A DNA stretch of 64,000 nt from Winogradskyella aurantiaca (GCF_003362725.1 NZ_QKTV01000005.1:247871-311870), one strand, 5' to 3'. Numbered from the stretch's first letter, positions 18,095 to 27,062 are shown. A program made the numbers and translations. The notes: a model not told the origin generated them from the sequence alone.

Positions 18095-19111
18095 ATGAGC
18101 AAATCAAAATTAGAGTACATCTGGTTAGACGGTTATAAGCCTACCCAGAATATGAGAAGTAAGACTAAAATTGAAGAAAATTTTAGTGGTAAACTTGAGG
18201 ACTGTCCAATCTGGTCTTTTGATGGATCTTCAACCAAACAAGCTGAAGGTGGTTCTTCTGACTGTTTATTAAAACCAGTTGCTATTTATCCGGATCCAGC
18301 CAGAAATAATGGTTATCTGGTAATGACCGAAGTTTTAAATGCTGATGGTACACCACATGAGTCCAACGCAAGAGCTACTATTGATGACGATGATAATGAT
18401 TTCTGGTTTGGTTTTGAGCAAGAATACTTTATCATGGACAAAGAGACTCAACTACCATTAGGATTCCCAATTGGTGGTTATCCAGGCCCACAGGGAATGT
18501 ATTACTGTTCTGTTGGAGGAAGAAATACCCATGGTCGCGATTTTGTAGAAGAACATGCCGATTTGTGTATTGCTGCAGGCTTAAACTTTGAAGGCATTAA
18601 CCAAGAGGTAGCCTCTGGACAATGGGAATTCCAATTATTTGCTAAAGGTGCTAAAAAGGCAGGTGATGAAATTTGGGTTGCTCGTTATTTATTAGATCGA
18701 TTAACAGAAGCTTACGGCTACTACATCGAGTATCATCCAAAACCGGTAAAAGGTGATTGGAACGGATCAGGTATGCATGCCAACTTCTCAAACACTGTGT
18801 TGAGAACGTGTGGAAGCAAAGAGATTTACGAGAAAATTTGTGAAGCATTCCGCCCAGTAACAGCCGAGCATATTGCTGTTTATGGAGAATTCAATGATCA
18901 ACGTTTAACAGGATTACACGAAACCGCATCTATCCATGACTTTAGTTATGGTGTCTCTGATAGAGGTGCTTCCATCAGAATTCCAATTATCACTGTTGAA
19001 AAAGGGTGGAAAGGATGGTTAGAAGACCGTAGACCCGCATCTAATGGTGATCCGTATAAAATTGCTGGTAGAATTGTTAAAACCGTTAAAGGGGCTAACA
19101 TTACAGCTTAA
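18095..19111 (+). CDS. Glutamine synthetase type II (eukaryote-like)
   Basis: A 338-residue GSII enzyme, the class typical of eukaryotes and some bacteria. It shows the beta-grasp start (LEYIWLDGYKPTQNMRSKTK), DCPIWSFDGSSTKQAEG, the metal-binding WFGFEQEYFIMD, GINQEVASGQWEFQ, HANFSNT and the ASIRIPIITVEKGWKGWLEDRRPASNGDPY region (given here as a landmark of the GSII C-terminus). It is divergent from the GSIII gene, with 174 bases between the starts. Two classes side by side suggest differential use by nitrogen supply; which is dominant cannot be seen. Confidence 0.95.
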   Translation: MSKSKLEYIWLDGYKPTQNMRSKTKIEENFSGKLEDCPIWSFDGSSTKQAEGGSSDCLLKPVAIYPDPARNNGYLVMTEVLNADGTPHESNARATIDDDDNDFWFGFEQEYFIMDKETQLPLGFPIGGYPGPQGMYYCSVGGRNTHGRDFVEEHADLCIAAGLNFEGINQEVASGQWEFQLFAKGAKKAGDEIWVARYLLDRLTEAYGYYIEYHPKPVKGDWNGSGMHANFSNTVLRTCGSKEIYEKICEAFRPVTAEHIAVYGEFNDQRLTGLHETASIHDFSYGVSDRGASIRIPIITVEKGWKGWLEDRRPASNGDPYKIAGRIVKTVKGANITA

Positions 19112-19137
19112 AATATTAGGTTTTATTTATAAGAAGA

Positions 19138-19168
19138 AGGCGTTTTCATTTCTGAAAACGCTTTTTTT
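19138..19168 (+). terminator. Terminator of the GSII gene
   Basis: GCGTTTTC (19140-19147) pairs with GAAAACGC (19154-19161) around a 6-base loop, followed by seven T. It lies 27 bases after the stop, just before the end of the convergent antiporter gene. Confidence 0.85.
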
Positions 19169-20114
19169 ATGTTAGTACAAAATAAATGAACAATAAATAC
19201 CCCCCGAATAACACGAAGCCTTTGTAACGGCTAATCCTGTAGCGTTTAGGTAAGAATACCAGCGGCAGAAGAATGGCTGCAAAACCAATCATCCAAAACA
19301 AGTTGGTCTGCAAAATTTCTGGTGATTCTACACGAATAGCCCCAAAGATACTTGTGATACCGAGCACCGATCCAATATTAAAAATATTGGAGCCAATTAA
19401 ATTTCCTAATGAAATAGCCTTTTCCCTTCGAATAGCAGCAATTAAGGAGGCTGCCAGTTCAGGAATACTGGTACCAATAGCAATGACCGTTACAGATACT
19501 ACATACTCGGAAATACCAATATATTTGGCCAGGCCAACGGCCCCATCGACCAACCACTCGGACCCAAAATAAAGACCTGCACTGCCTATTAATAACCAAA
19601 CTACAATTTTAAACGTAGATACCACCGCCAAGTTTTCGTCCACCTCATCTGGGGTTTCGGTATCTTCATTCTTGCGCGATCTACGAATTAGAATCACCAA
19701 GAAGAGAATCAAGGCCAGTAAAAATCCAAATCCTTCCTGAGGAGATAGCTGCCGGTCATTTTTTAGCAAGGCATATAACAGCAAGGACATGATCATCATC
19801 ATGGGCCAGTTAAGCTTATAAAATTCCTTACTGGCATATAAAGGTGCTATCATAGCAGTTAAACCTAGGACCAAACCAATATTAGCAATGTTGCTACCAA
19901 TCACATTTCCTAGCGCAATATCCGACACTCCGTCGAAAGCCGCTTGTAAACTCACTAACAGTTCTGGCGCCGATGTTGCAAAAGACACCACAGTCATTCC
20001 AATAACCAATTTAGAGAGGCGCAACTTAAATGACAATGCTACTGAAGCCCGTACCAAAAACTCGCCGCCGATTACGAGTAAAACAAAACCAATAATTATT
20101 AAAATGATGTTCAT
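19167..20114 (-). CDS. Calcium/sodium antiporter (CaCA family, YrbG-type)
   Basis: An inner-membrane cation exchanger with about ten membrane segments and the two inverted alpha-repeats of the family: SFATSAPELLVSLQAAFDG with NVIGSNIANIGLVLG in the first half, and IGTSIPELAASLIAAIR with NLIGSNIFNIGSVLG in the second. The acidic residues in PELL and PELA bind the ions. The start is placed at 20114 (MNIILIIIGF), because an upstream in-frame ATG at 20165 precedes the likely -7 element near 20152-20159 (TATCTTCG). The 315-residue length is normal. Confidence 0.92.
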   Translation of the reverse strand: MNIILIIIGFVLLVIGGEFLVRASVALSFKLRLSKLVIGMTVVSFATSAPELLVSLQAAFDGVSDIALGNVIGSNIANIGLVLGLTAMIAPLYASKEFYKLNWPMMMIMSLLLYALLKNDRQLSPQEGFGFLLALILFLVILIRRSRKNEDTETPDEVDENLAVVSTFKIVVWLLIGSAGLYFGSEWLVDGAVGLAKYIGISEYVVSVTVIAIGTSIPELAASLIAAIRREKAISLGNLIGSNIFNIGSVLGITSIFGAIRVESPEILQTNLFWMIGFAAILLPLVFLPKRYRISRYKGFVLFGGYLLFIYFVLT

Positions 20115-20210
20115 AGGACGATAAAAATCCTGGTGCTTTGGGATTAAACAGCGAAGATAATACAAAGTGTTCTCACACCCTAAAAACTAAAAATAACGTT
20201 AAATAACTGC

Positions 20211-20234
20211 TTTTATAGTTTTGAAACTATAAAA
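20211..20234 (+). promoter_or_regulatory. 24-bp palindrome overlapping the -7 box of the BlaI-type gene
   Basis: An 11-bp arm (TTTTATAGTTT) is mirrored exactly by AAACTATAAAA around a TG centre. Inside it, TAGTTTTG (20216-20223) matches TAnnTTTG, so a bound dimer would cover the promoter. It lies 32 bases before the BlaI-type start. This is the expected arrangement for autorepression by a MecI/BlaI dimer. Confidence 0.75.
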
Positions 20235-20266
20235 ATAGTTATGTTTGAATATAGAATTTAGTTTAC

Positions 20267-20626
20267 ATGCAAAAATTAACAAACAAAGAGGAAGAAATCA
20301 TGCACATATTATGGAAGTTGGATAAGGCTTTTGTAAAAGATGTTATGGTTGAAATGAAGGATGATGCTCCGCACTACAACACCCTTTCTACAATTATTAG
20401 AAATCTTGAGGATAAGGGTTATGTGGATCACACAGCCTATGGTAAAACTCATCAATATTTCCCCATTATTCCTAAAGAGGCTTACAAGAAGAAATTTATG
20501 TCCAGAGCTATAGACAATTACTTCAACAGTTCGTACAAAAACGTGGTGTCATTCTTCGCTCAAGAAGAAAAAATCAGTGTTGAAGAATTAAAGGAGATCA
20601 TCAATCTAATTGAAAAGAAACAGTAG
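20267..20626 (+). CDS. BlaI/MecI/CopY-family transcriptional repressor
   Basis: A 119-residue winged-helix repressor. It shows LTNKEEEIMHILWKLDKAFVKDVMVEM, then HYNTLSTIIRNLEDKGYVDH (recognition helix and wing) and a C-terminal helical dimerisation region. In this family, cleavage by a partner M56 metalloprotease relieves repression. The M56 gene starts 2 bases after its stop. A perfect palindrome overlaps its own promoter. Targets beyond this pair are unknown; no beta-lactamase gene is present in the window. Confidence 0.92.
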   Translation: MQKLTNKEEEIMHILWKLDKAFVKDVMVEMKDDAPHYNTLSTIIRNLEDKGYVDHTAYGKTHQYFPIIPKEAYKKKFMSRAIDNYFNSSYKNVVSFFAQEEKISVEELKEIINLIEKKQ

Positions 20627-20628
20627 TC

Positions 20629-22779
20629 ATGGATTATATTTTAAAAACCTCTGCCCTACTGTTAATATTCCTAATAGGTTATCGCCTGTTCTTACAAAAA
20701 GAGACATTTTTCTCTTCCAACAGATGGTTCCTATTAATTGGACTTCTTATCTCGGTTAGTTTTCCCCTGATTACCATTCCTATATATGAAACTAAAACAG
20801 TCTATTTGGAAGCTGTAAGTAATATTCAGGCGGTTCCAATATCCACATTGGATCCAGTGAATGCCACCGCTATCGAAACAACATCACCAATTTGGCCATC
20901 ACTATTGCGGAAGCTCTATTGGGCAGGTGTAGCCGTTTTTACATTGCGGTTTTTAGTACAGTTAGGAAGTGTTGGTCTTATTATGCTGCAGGGAAAACGC
21001 AGACCACATAAATCGTATACTATTTTTGAAACTGAAAAAGACATCGCTCCATTTTCCTTTTTTAAAGCCATTATTTTTAACCCTTTCGCTTTAAGCAGAA
21101 CAGCCATTCAACAAATCCTAACACATGAAAAAGTGCATGTTCGTGACTGGCATAGCCTGGATATACTCATCACTGAAATCACCTTAATCTTTATGTGGTT
21201 TAATCCATTGGTGTGGTGGTATCAAAAATATCTCAAACAAAATTTAGAGTTTATTGCAGATGAGCGCTCTATTAAAGAAGTACCATGCGCAAAAACCTAT
21301 CAAACGGTGTTAGTTAATCAAAGCTTACCAAAGCAGCAATTGGCGATCGCTAATAATTTTCAAAGTTCATTTCTCAAAAAACGAATTATCATGCTAAACA
21401 AATCAAAATCCAATCCTTTTAGGCAATTAAAGATGATTTACATATTGCCATTTTTAGTTTTATTCCTGTTTAATTTTAGTACCGAAACACGTTATCTAAC
21501 TGAAGTAATTCCTCCAGATCACGAATTGGGTATAGTTGAAACTAATTCCCAAGATGAATTACTGGAGTTTATCATTACTAAAGAAACCTCCGATGTGGAA
21601 TTGCAAGCCATAAAAAAGCAATTAAAAGAGAAAGATGTTGTTATGAGCATTAAAGACATTAGCAGGGATTCCAATGATGTCATCACTAAAATAAGTCTGG
21701 AATTTAAAACTAAAACCAGTTCTGCTAATTATAATGTGTCTGAAACGGATGGAATTGAGCCCATATTTTTTGAAATGACTGAGGACGGAGGCATTAGTAT
21801 TGGTTCATCTAAAGCTAAAGATCAAATAACAGTTCTAGCAAAAAATATAGCGAAAGCATCTTCTAATAAGCATGGGCAGGTTTGGATTAGTAAGGATGGG
21901 GGCGACGTGGAAGTCATAGAACTAGATTCAATGGCTGGAGGCAAGGTAAAATATGTTACCAAGTCCAATGCCTTCTTTATTGACACGGAAGATGAAAATC
22001 ACGTTATTGAAATTGATTCCGTTACAAATGGAAAATGGAGCTACACCACTAAGGTTGCTATTGGAGACCACCATAACCACCTTGACAATAATAAAAAAAA
22101 TCATTTTGTGTATAAATTGGGTTCCTCTCCAGATAGTTCCTATACAATAAAATTAGATTCTTTAAATCTTAATTATGATTTCGATACAGACTCCAAAATT
22201 TTTATTGTTGGTGATGCAAATAATTCAATTCGAAAAACAGGACAAACGATTACTGTAAGAAACAAAGGAACTAGTAAACATCCACTTTATATAGTTGACG
22301 GAAAGGTGATTTCCACAGGAACAATCAACGATATTAATTCTGATAAGATTAAATCAATGAATGTCATAAAAGGAGATAATGCCGTTTCACTATATGGTAA
22401 AAAGGCAAAAAATGGCGCTGTAGTAATTACTACTAAAGAAGGCCAAGTTTGGGTTGAAGATAAAGGCCATAATAATGTTGTTTATGACTACGTTTTTATT
22501 GATAGTGACATTGAAAAGAGCTTGTTCAAGATTGACAAGCGCAGCACAGGAATCGAATTGGAAAAGTTAAAAGAAAAACTTGAATCTCAAGGAGTCGACG
22601 TTAAGTACTCAAAAATCAAACGCAATGAGTTGGGTGAAATCATCCGCATAAAAATCCGCCTTAAAAATAACCAGGGAGATGAGAGTTCCGCCTCTTATAA
22701 AACAGATGACGGCATTGATACCATCTACTTTGGGGAACAGAACGGTACCTTAATGGTTACCACCTCACCATCCAATTAA
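20629..22779 (+). CDS. M56 (BlaR1-like) sensor metallopeptidase with TonB-plug-like module
   Basis: A 716-residue membrane protein with N-terminal membrane segments (about 5-20, 33-50 and 95-120), the zinc protease motif HEKVH (166-170) and a later segment near 265-280 (MIYILPFLVLFLFNFS). The long extracytoplasmic part has DUF-like repeats (FIITKETSDVELQAIKKQL near 313 and its echo FKIDKRSTGIELEKLKEKL near 635). Between them is a stretch reading PLYIVDGKVI, then MNVIKGDNAVSLYGKKAKNG, like the plug of TonB-dependent receptors. It probably senses an envelope signal and inactivates the BlaI-type repressor. Confidence 0.9.
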   Translation: MDYILKTSALLLIFLIGYRLFLQKETFFSSNRWFLLIGLLISVSFPLITIPIYETKTVYLEAVSNIQAVPISTLDPVNATAIETTSPIWPSLLRKLYWAGVAVFTLRFLVQLGSVGLIMLQGKRRPHKSYTIFETEKDIAPFSFFKAIIFNPFALSRTAIQQILTHEKVHVRDWHSLDILITEITLIFMWFNPLVWWYQKYLKQNLEFIADERSIKEVPCAKTYQTVLVNQSLPKQQLAIANNFQSSFLKKRIIMLNKSKSNPFRQLKMIYILPFLVLFLFNFSTETRYLTEVIPPDHELGIVETNSQDELLEFIITKETSDVELQAIKKQLKEKDVVMSIKDISRDSNDVITKISLEFKTKTSSANYNVSETDGIEPIFFEMTEDGGISIGSSKAKDQITVLAKNIAKASSNKHGQVWISKDGGDVEVIELDSMAGGKVKYVTKSNAFFIDTEDENHVIEIDSVTNGKWSYTTKVAIGDHHNHLDNNKKNHFVYKLGSSPDSSYTIKLDSLNLNYDFDTDSKIFIVGDANNSIRKTGQTITVRNKGTSKHPLYIVDGKVISTGTINDINSDKIKSMNVIKGDNAVSLYGKKAKNGAVVITTKEGQVWVEDKGHNNVVYDYVFIDSDIEKSLFKIDKRSTGIELEKLKEKLESQGVDVKYSKIKRNELGEIIRIKIRLKNNQGDESSASYKTDDGIDTIYFGEQNGTLMVTTSPSN

Positions 22780-22798
22780 TTTCATCAATCAAATCGGG

Positions 22799-22829
22799 AA
22801 AAGCGTCTGATAAATCAGGCGCTTTTTTT
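22799..22829 (+). terminator. Terminator of the BlaI/M56 operon
   Basis: GCGTCTGAT (22803-22811) and ATCAGGCGC (22814-22822) pair with one G-T wobble, extended by A/T pairs, followed by seven T. It lies 24 bases after the M56 stop. Confidence 0.85.
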
Positions 22830-23172
22830 GTTTGAGAACAATCGATCAAATTTTTACTATGATTTTCTCAAAAAAGATGAAAATCACAAAATTGACCAAA
22901 AACAGATCAATTTTCCCCTATGATTTTGAAAAAAGACTGAAAACACCCCTACAATTATTACATATTAAAACATTAATTGATATTTATAGTAATAATTTAT
23001 AACATAGTTATAGACTTAAAGGTTTCTATTAATAATACTTTTCATCTTTTTACTTATAATAACAAAGTTAAATTCATTCTTTTTCAGAGATTTCCTTGGT
23101 GGGATTTGGGCACCCCTATATATTGAAAACTCAAATTAGAAAACAGATATTAACCCGTTAAAAAAAACTATT
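22830..23172. other. Intergenic stretch with a degenerate 61-bp tandem repeat
   Basis: No gene was recognised. Two similar blocks begin at about 22844 and 22905 (both GATCAAttTT...CTATGATTTT...AAAAAaGAcTGAAAA), a spacing of 61 bp. After a very AT-rich part there is a short GGTG...CACC hairpin at about 23099-23116 and the likely leader of the 16-codon ORF at 23173. Confidence 0.4.
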
Positions 23173-23223
23173 ATGATCGCTCTCGCCAAAGTTGTTATTG
23201 CCCTCATCATTTCGATGTTCTAG
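23173..23223 (+). CDS. Possible 16-residue hydrophobic peptide
   Basis: ATG to TAG encodes MIALAKVVIALIISMF. One Lys and otherwise hydrophobic residues suggest a single short membrane helix. It is preceded by an A-rich stretch, as is common at Bacteroidota starts. It could be a membrane micropeptide, a type I toxin-like peptide or chance. It has no neighbour that explains it; the next small ORF begins 68 bases later on the same strand. Confidence 0.35.
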   Translation: MIALAKVVIALIISMF

Positions 23224-23290
23224 ATCCTTTATATAAGTATGTCAAGATTTAGTAATTTTAGGCAAACGCATTAACCAACCAATCATTTTT

Positions 23291-23443
23291 ATGCGCAACG
23301 CCATATTTAAAACCCTAGCTAAAATCAATAAAGCCATCTTACCAAGTTATTCCAAACAGCAATTGGACCTCACCAAGGCCTCCAAAATTCAAATGGCCAT
23401 TATTGGATGGCGTTGGTACGTCACCAAAAATGCCTTAGACTAA
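23291..23443 (+). CDS. 50-residue basic protein, Flavobacteriaceae small-protein family
   Basis: ATG to TAA gives a 50-residue basic protein: MRNAIFKTLAKINKAILPSY, then SKQQLDLTKASKIQMAIIGW and a short tail ending RWYVTKNALD. From memory, it resembles a conserved short family in Flavobacteriaceae that automatic pipelines sometimes label SsrA-binding protein, although it is far too short for SmpB and shows no SmpB motif. The pattern suggests an amphipathic basic helix followed by a hydrophobic stretch that could touch a membrane. Its last 4 bases overlap the end of the convergent porin gene. The function is unknown. Confidence 0.6.
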   Translation: MRNAIFKTLAKINKAILPSYSKQQLDLTKASKIQMAIIGWRWYVTKNALD

Positions 23444-24684
23444 ATTGCTAATCTTCCTCTAAATCCCCAGATAAAAACAGAACTATTAACAGGATTCAAT
23501 GCAGGGTTCAATAGCCATTGAATATCTGGTGTTATGGCCAAACGTTTGGACAATTGTAATCTATAAAAGATTTCAAGGGTCCATTGATCCTTAAGACCTT
23601 CACCAAAGGTAGTTTCATTGACTTGTCCCCAATTAAATGCCCCGGCCAGAAGGTTCCTACCTGGTTTAGGCTGGTATCCAAAACCAACCGATAGTGAATT
23701 TTGAAGTAAACTGCCCGCATCCTTGGTATAGGCATATCTTAAAAAAGGAAAATACTTTTCCTGAAAGTAGCGGCTAGCAGAAAAGACTAAGCCCCATCCA
23801 TTGGGATCTCCCGTAACTGAAGTGGCATCACGGTGCCAATAGGCAACATGTATATTATCTAATAACATGTAGTCCTTGGAAGAGGTCAAACCCACCTCCA
23901 CATGTTTAAAGTATTCATTCTTGTTAAAGAAGGTATCAAATCCATTAAATACTCTAGTGGGGTCTGAGTTAATATCTCCAAATCCTGCAATTGCGTAAAC
24001 CCTCTCGGTAATCCATCCGGCCACCCCAAGACCCAAATACCCGTCGTTAGGTAAATTAACTGCAGCAGCACCAGTAGAAAAAGCCAAATTGGTGAAGTGC
24101 ATCCAGGGACTTGCCAGACCATAGACATCAAAAAAGTCTGTAACATCCAAAAACCCAACAACCATCGAAATTCGGCCCTGAGCCATACGTTGTCTCCAAT
24201 ACAGGTTGGTAGTTCTGAAACCATCATTGTTAAACGGGGCAGCTATAAACCCCACATAGCCCATATCCAGCCCCAAACTTTTAGGGGGGATGGTTGTGTA
24301 GCGATGCCGGTGTTCAACTTTAAAAATTAGGGATCCGGAATTTTTTGAATTTCGCCCTACTAAATCCCAGTTGCCATAGATACGCCAAACACCACTACCA
24401 GCCTTTCCTTCTCCTACATCGGAGTTACTTCCAAAATAAGTGCTGTTATAATCTGTTGCAAAATTGAAGCCAGAGCGTTGGTTTAAATCATCCTTAAAAT
24501 CAAAATACGATTGCAAAACATTAAATTGAAATAGGTCGCTTTCAAAAATATTATCCAACCGAATCCGGTTCTCTACCTGATCCGGACTTCCTAGTTTTGG
24601 CACACTATCGGTCTTTGTCTGGGCGTGCAATGGCAGCCAACAAAGACCCATAGCAAGTAGGAATATTGAAAAATAATTGTTCAT
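23440..24684 (-). CDS. OprB-type carbohydrate-selective porin
   Basis: A 414-residue outer-membrane protein with a signal peptide ending at LHAQ. It has a long series of amphipathic strands, GFNFATDYNSTYFGS near the start of the barrel, VGFLDVTDFFDVYGLASPW in the middle and a hydrophobic C-terminal strand ending in GRLAI. This fits carbohydrate porins of the OprB family, which form sugar-selective pores. It lies alone between the small ORF (convergent, 4-base overlap) and the amidohydrolase gene. The substrate is not evident. Confidence 0.82.
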   Translation of the reverse strand: MNNYFSIFLLAMGLCWLPLHAQTKTDSVPKLGSPDQVENRIRLDNIFESDLFQFNVLQSYFDFKDDLNQRSGFNFATDYNSTYFGSNSDVGEGKAGSGVWRIYGNWDLVGRNSKNSGSLIFKVEHRHRYTTIPPKSLGLDMGYVGFIAAPFNNDGFRTTNLYWRQRMAQGRISMVVGFLDVTDFFDVYGLASPWMHFTNLAFSTGAAAVNLPNDGYLGLGVAGWITERVYAIAGFGDINSDPTRVFNGFDTFFNKNEYFKHVEVGLTSSKDYMLLDNIHVAYWHRDATSVTGDPNGWGLVFSASRYFQEKYFPFLRYAYTKDAGSLLQNSLSVGFGYQPKPGRNLLAGAFNWGQVNETTFGEGLKDQWTLEIFYRLQLSKRLAITPDIQWLLNPALNPVNSSVFIWGFRGRLAI

Positions 24685-24807
24685 TTATAACGAATACTTC
24701 TAAAATATTTGAATTCGTTGCTTTGTGTTTATTGTTGATGAATAAAGTAACTGGTGGAGCAAAGCGAATCCACATTGCTTTTTTTCAACCCAATTCATAG
24801 AGAACAT

Positions 24808-26199
24808 TTACTCTAATGTATTTTTATAAATAACCCCATCCTTCATTATTACCTTCATGGATTCAATGCCCTCTCTTACTGGGGCATCAAACCATTGTTC
24901 ATTTCCACCTATCACCGTTATATCCTTCAAGGGGTTACCATCAACAATTAAGAGATCGGCATAAGCACCTGGTTCAATGACACCCAATTTTCCTTCAGGG
25001 TAAGGATCTAAAACGTCTCCTGACAATTTGAGAATTTCTCCATTGACAGAGGTTAAAGCCATTAAATAATAGTGATTACCAAAAAACTCAGCACCAAGAT
25101 AAATTTGATGATCGTTCTGCTTATTACACGACTCAGGCATACCAACACAGTCCCCCTGAAATCCAAGTTTTGGTCTGTATTTTTTGACATTTTCAATGTA
25201 ATCCTTAAAGGCCTTTTGTGCAGAATTAGCTTTTCTTGTAGACGCAGCACTAGCAGTAATTGCAGACACTTGATCTAATGCTGGCGAAAAAGCCTGCATA
25301 TTTGTGGTCATATAAGCGTTCTTTTCCTCCATTAAAGCGGCAACATCACCATCAAACATGAATCCATGCTCAATACTACGCACCCCATTCTCCAAACACC
25401 TCATAATTGATTTCTTACTATAAGCATGTGACATGACATAAGACCCATAGGCATTAGCCACTTCAACTGCAGCCCTGATTTCATCTGCAGAATAGGCATC
25501 AAGTTGCCACGGATCAAATTGAGACACTACACCCCCACTAGACATAATCTTAATTTGAGATGCTCCCTGCATAAAATTTTGTCGTGCTGCTGCCTTAATA
25601 GCATCAACACCGTCAGCAGTCAGTGTCATACCCAGACGCCCACCATTAGACTGAACACCATCAACAGATTCATTTGGTGTATTGAAGTTTCTAAAATCGG
25701 CATGTGAACCAGTAGGACCAATAAAGCCCCCAGATGGATATATTCTTGGGCCTTTTAAGAGACCAGCATCTATTGTTTTCTTTAATCCAGCACCCATTCC
25801 ACCAGCATCGCGCCAGGAAGTAAATCCAGACATAAGAGCATTTTCTGCATTGACAACAGAACGAACTGCCAATTCCTCCCAATTCCTATTATTTTCAATA
25901 TCAGAAATTGATGTGCCGTTCATTTGAAGATGCCCATGGCCCTCTATAAGACCAGGCATTACAACACCTCCTTTTCCATCAATTATGGTGGCATCATTTA
26001 GTCTTTTTAGATTAGCTCCAACTTCCTTAATAAGATTATTTTCTATTAGCACATCTGCATTAATTAATGACGTGCTGGTACCATTCCAAACCTGAACATT
26101 GGTTATTAGGATGAACGAAGGGTTTTCATTTTGAGCTGTGGATAGAAAAAAAGAGAACAAGAATGCACAGGCCATAAGGCCTTTAGTATAGGTTTTCAT
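24808..26199 (-). CDS. Secreted amidohydrolase-family metal-dependent hydrolase
   Basis: A 463-residue protein with a signal peptide ending at STAQ. It shows the metal-binding HxH (His88, His90 in GLIEGHGHL), a probable bridging Lys in QIKIMSSGGV, MSHAYSKKSI and RSIEHG with further metal His residues, and a C-terminal LGVIEPGAYADLLIVDGNPL typical of imidazolonepropionase-like enzymes. Close relatives hydrolyse dipeptides (Xaa-Pro or Xaa-Arg) or cyclic amides. It probably works in the periplasm. No other catabolic gene is nearby, so the substrate cannot be assigned. Confidence 0.88.
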   Translation of the reverse strand: MKTYTKGLMACAFLFSFFLSTAQNENPSFILITNVQVWNGTSTSLINADVLIENNLIKEVGANLKRLNDATIIDGKGGVVMPGLIEGHGHLQMNGTSISDIENNRNWEELAVRSVVNAENALMSGFTSWRDAGGMGAGLKKTIDAGLLKGPRIYPSGGFIGPTGSHADFRNFNTPNESVDGVQSNGGRLGMTLTADGVDAIKAAARQNFMQGASQIKIMSSGGVVSQFDPWQLDAYSADEIRAAVEVANAYGSYVMSHAYSKKSIMRCLENGVRSIEHGFMFDGDVAALMEEKNAYMTTNMQAFSPALDQVSAITASAASTRKANSAQKAFKDYIENVKKYRPKLGFQGDCVGMPESCNKQNDHQIYLGAEFFGNHYYLMALTSVNGEILKLSGDVLDPYPEGKLGVIEPGAYADLLIVDGNPLKDITVIGGNEQWFDAPVREGIESMKVIMKDGVIYKNTLE

Positions 26200-26270
26200 A
26201 ATAGTTAGTACTGTTAGGTTGTTAAATTGAAATCTCTTAAAAATAAGAAATTTAGAAGAAATACCTCACA

Positions 26271-27062
26271 TTAAAGAAAGAAGGACACCCCTAAAAAGGG
26301 GCCCAAAACCCTAACGGTGGTATTTAAACCATCACTGGTGCGTTTGTATCTGAAGCTACGGAAACCGGCATTGACCGTCATATAATTGAGGACCTTAAAG
26401 GCATTTAAGTAGTAAAAATCATGAGCAAAACTTGAGGAATCTCCAATACCAAATCCACCGACGCTTAGTTTGGCTCCTAGCATCACTTTGTCTGATAAGG
26501 CTATAGCTGTTTTAATACCAATCATCAAATCCCACCAACCAAGGGGCTCATCAATGGTCTCTGTTATGTTTCCTAAATCACCTAAATCTATATTGAGATC
26601 TAACTTAATGTTATTAACCCAGTTCTTAGCGCCAATTAAGCCTTCAATGGCCCAGCCTTTAGCAATGTCTTCCTCCTTGCTATCAAAGGTGGAATAGATA
26701 ACATAGCCTGCAGCTAAATCTATGATGTTCTGGTTAATGGTTACTTTAAGCCCAACAGGACCTTGTTGTTCCGACGTACTGAGTTCGGCAAAGGTTCCAT
26801 CAATACTCAGGGAAAAGCGCTTGTACCTGACGGTTGACATAAACTGAAACCCTGCATTGGTAATTGAGGCTAAATCATTAAAGGACTGTCTTATTTTTTC
26901 ACCTCCTACATCCGTAGCTTGAGAGGCGAGTAAGGCATAAGGCGTAATACTAAAACTCCAGTCTTTTTGGTCTTCATTTTTAAAATTAAAAGTGGTCACC
27001 TGTGCCTGTACCATTCCAAATAATATGATGCCCAGCAAGAGGAAGATTGCAATTCTTTTCAT
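26271..27062 (-). CDS. Outer-membrane beta-barrel protein, unassigned
   Basis: A 263-residue protein with a signal peptide (MKRIAIFLLLGIILFGMVQA). It has WSFSITPYALLASQATDVGG at the start and a repeating pattern of amphipathic strands to the end (FRSFRYKRTSDGLNTT, VLGPFLGVSFFL), with a final Phe-rich strand. This suggests an 8- to 12-strand barrel. It is preceded by a strong terminator at 27088-27113, so it is likely transcribed on its own. The function is unknown. Confidence 0.75.
   Translation of the reverse strand: MKRIAIFLLLGIILFGMVQAQVTTFNFKNEDQKDWSFSITPYALLASQATDVGGEKIRQSFNDLASITNAGFQFMSTVRYKRFSLSIDGTFAELSTSEQQGPVGLKVTINQNIIDLAAGYVIYSTFDSKEEDIAKGWAIEGLIGAKNWVNNIKLDLNIDLGDLGNITETIDEPLGWWDLMIGIKTAIALSDKVMLGAKLSVGGFGIGDSSSFAHDFYYLNAFKVLNYMTVNAGFRSFRYKRTSDGLNTTVRVLGPFLGVSFFL

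Noticed and set aside
23291..23443. Calling the 50-residue ORF SmpB
   Set aside because: Length and sequence do not fit an SsrA-binding protein.
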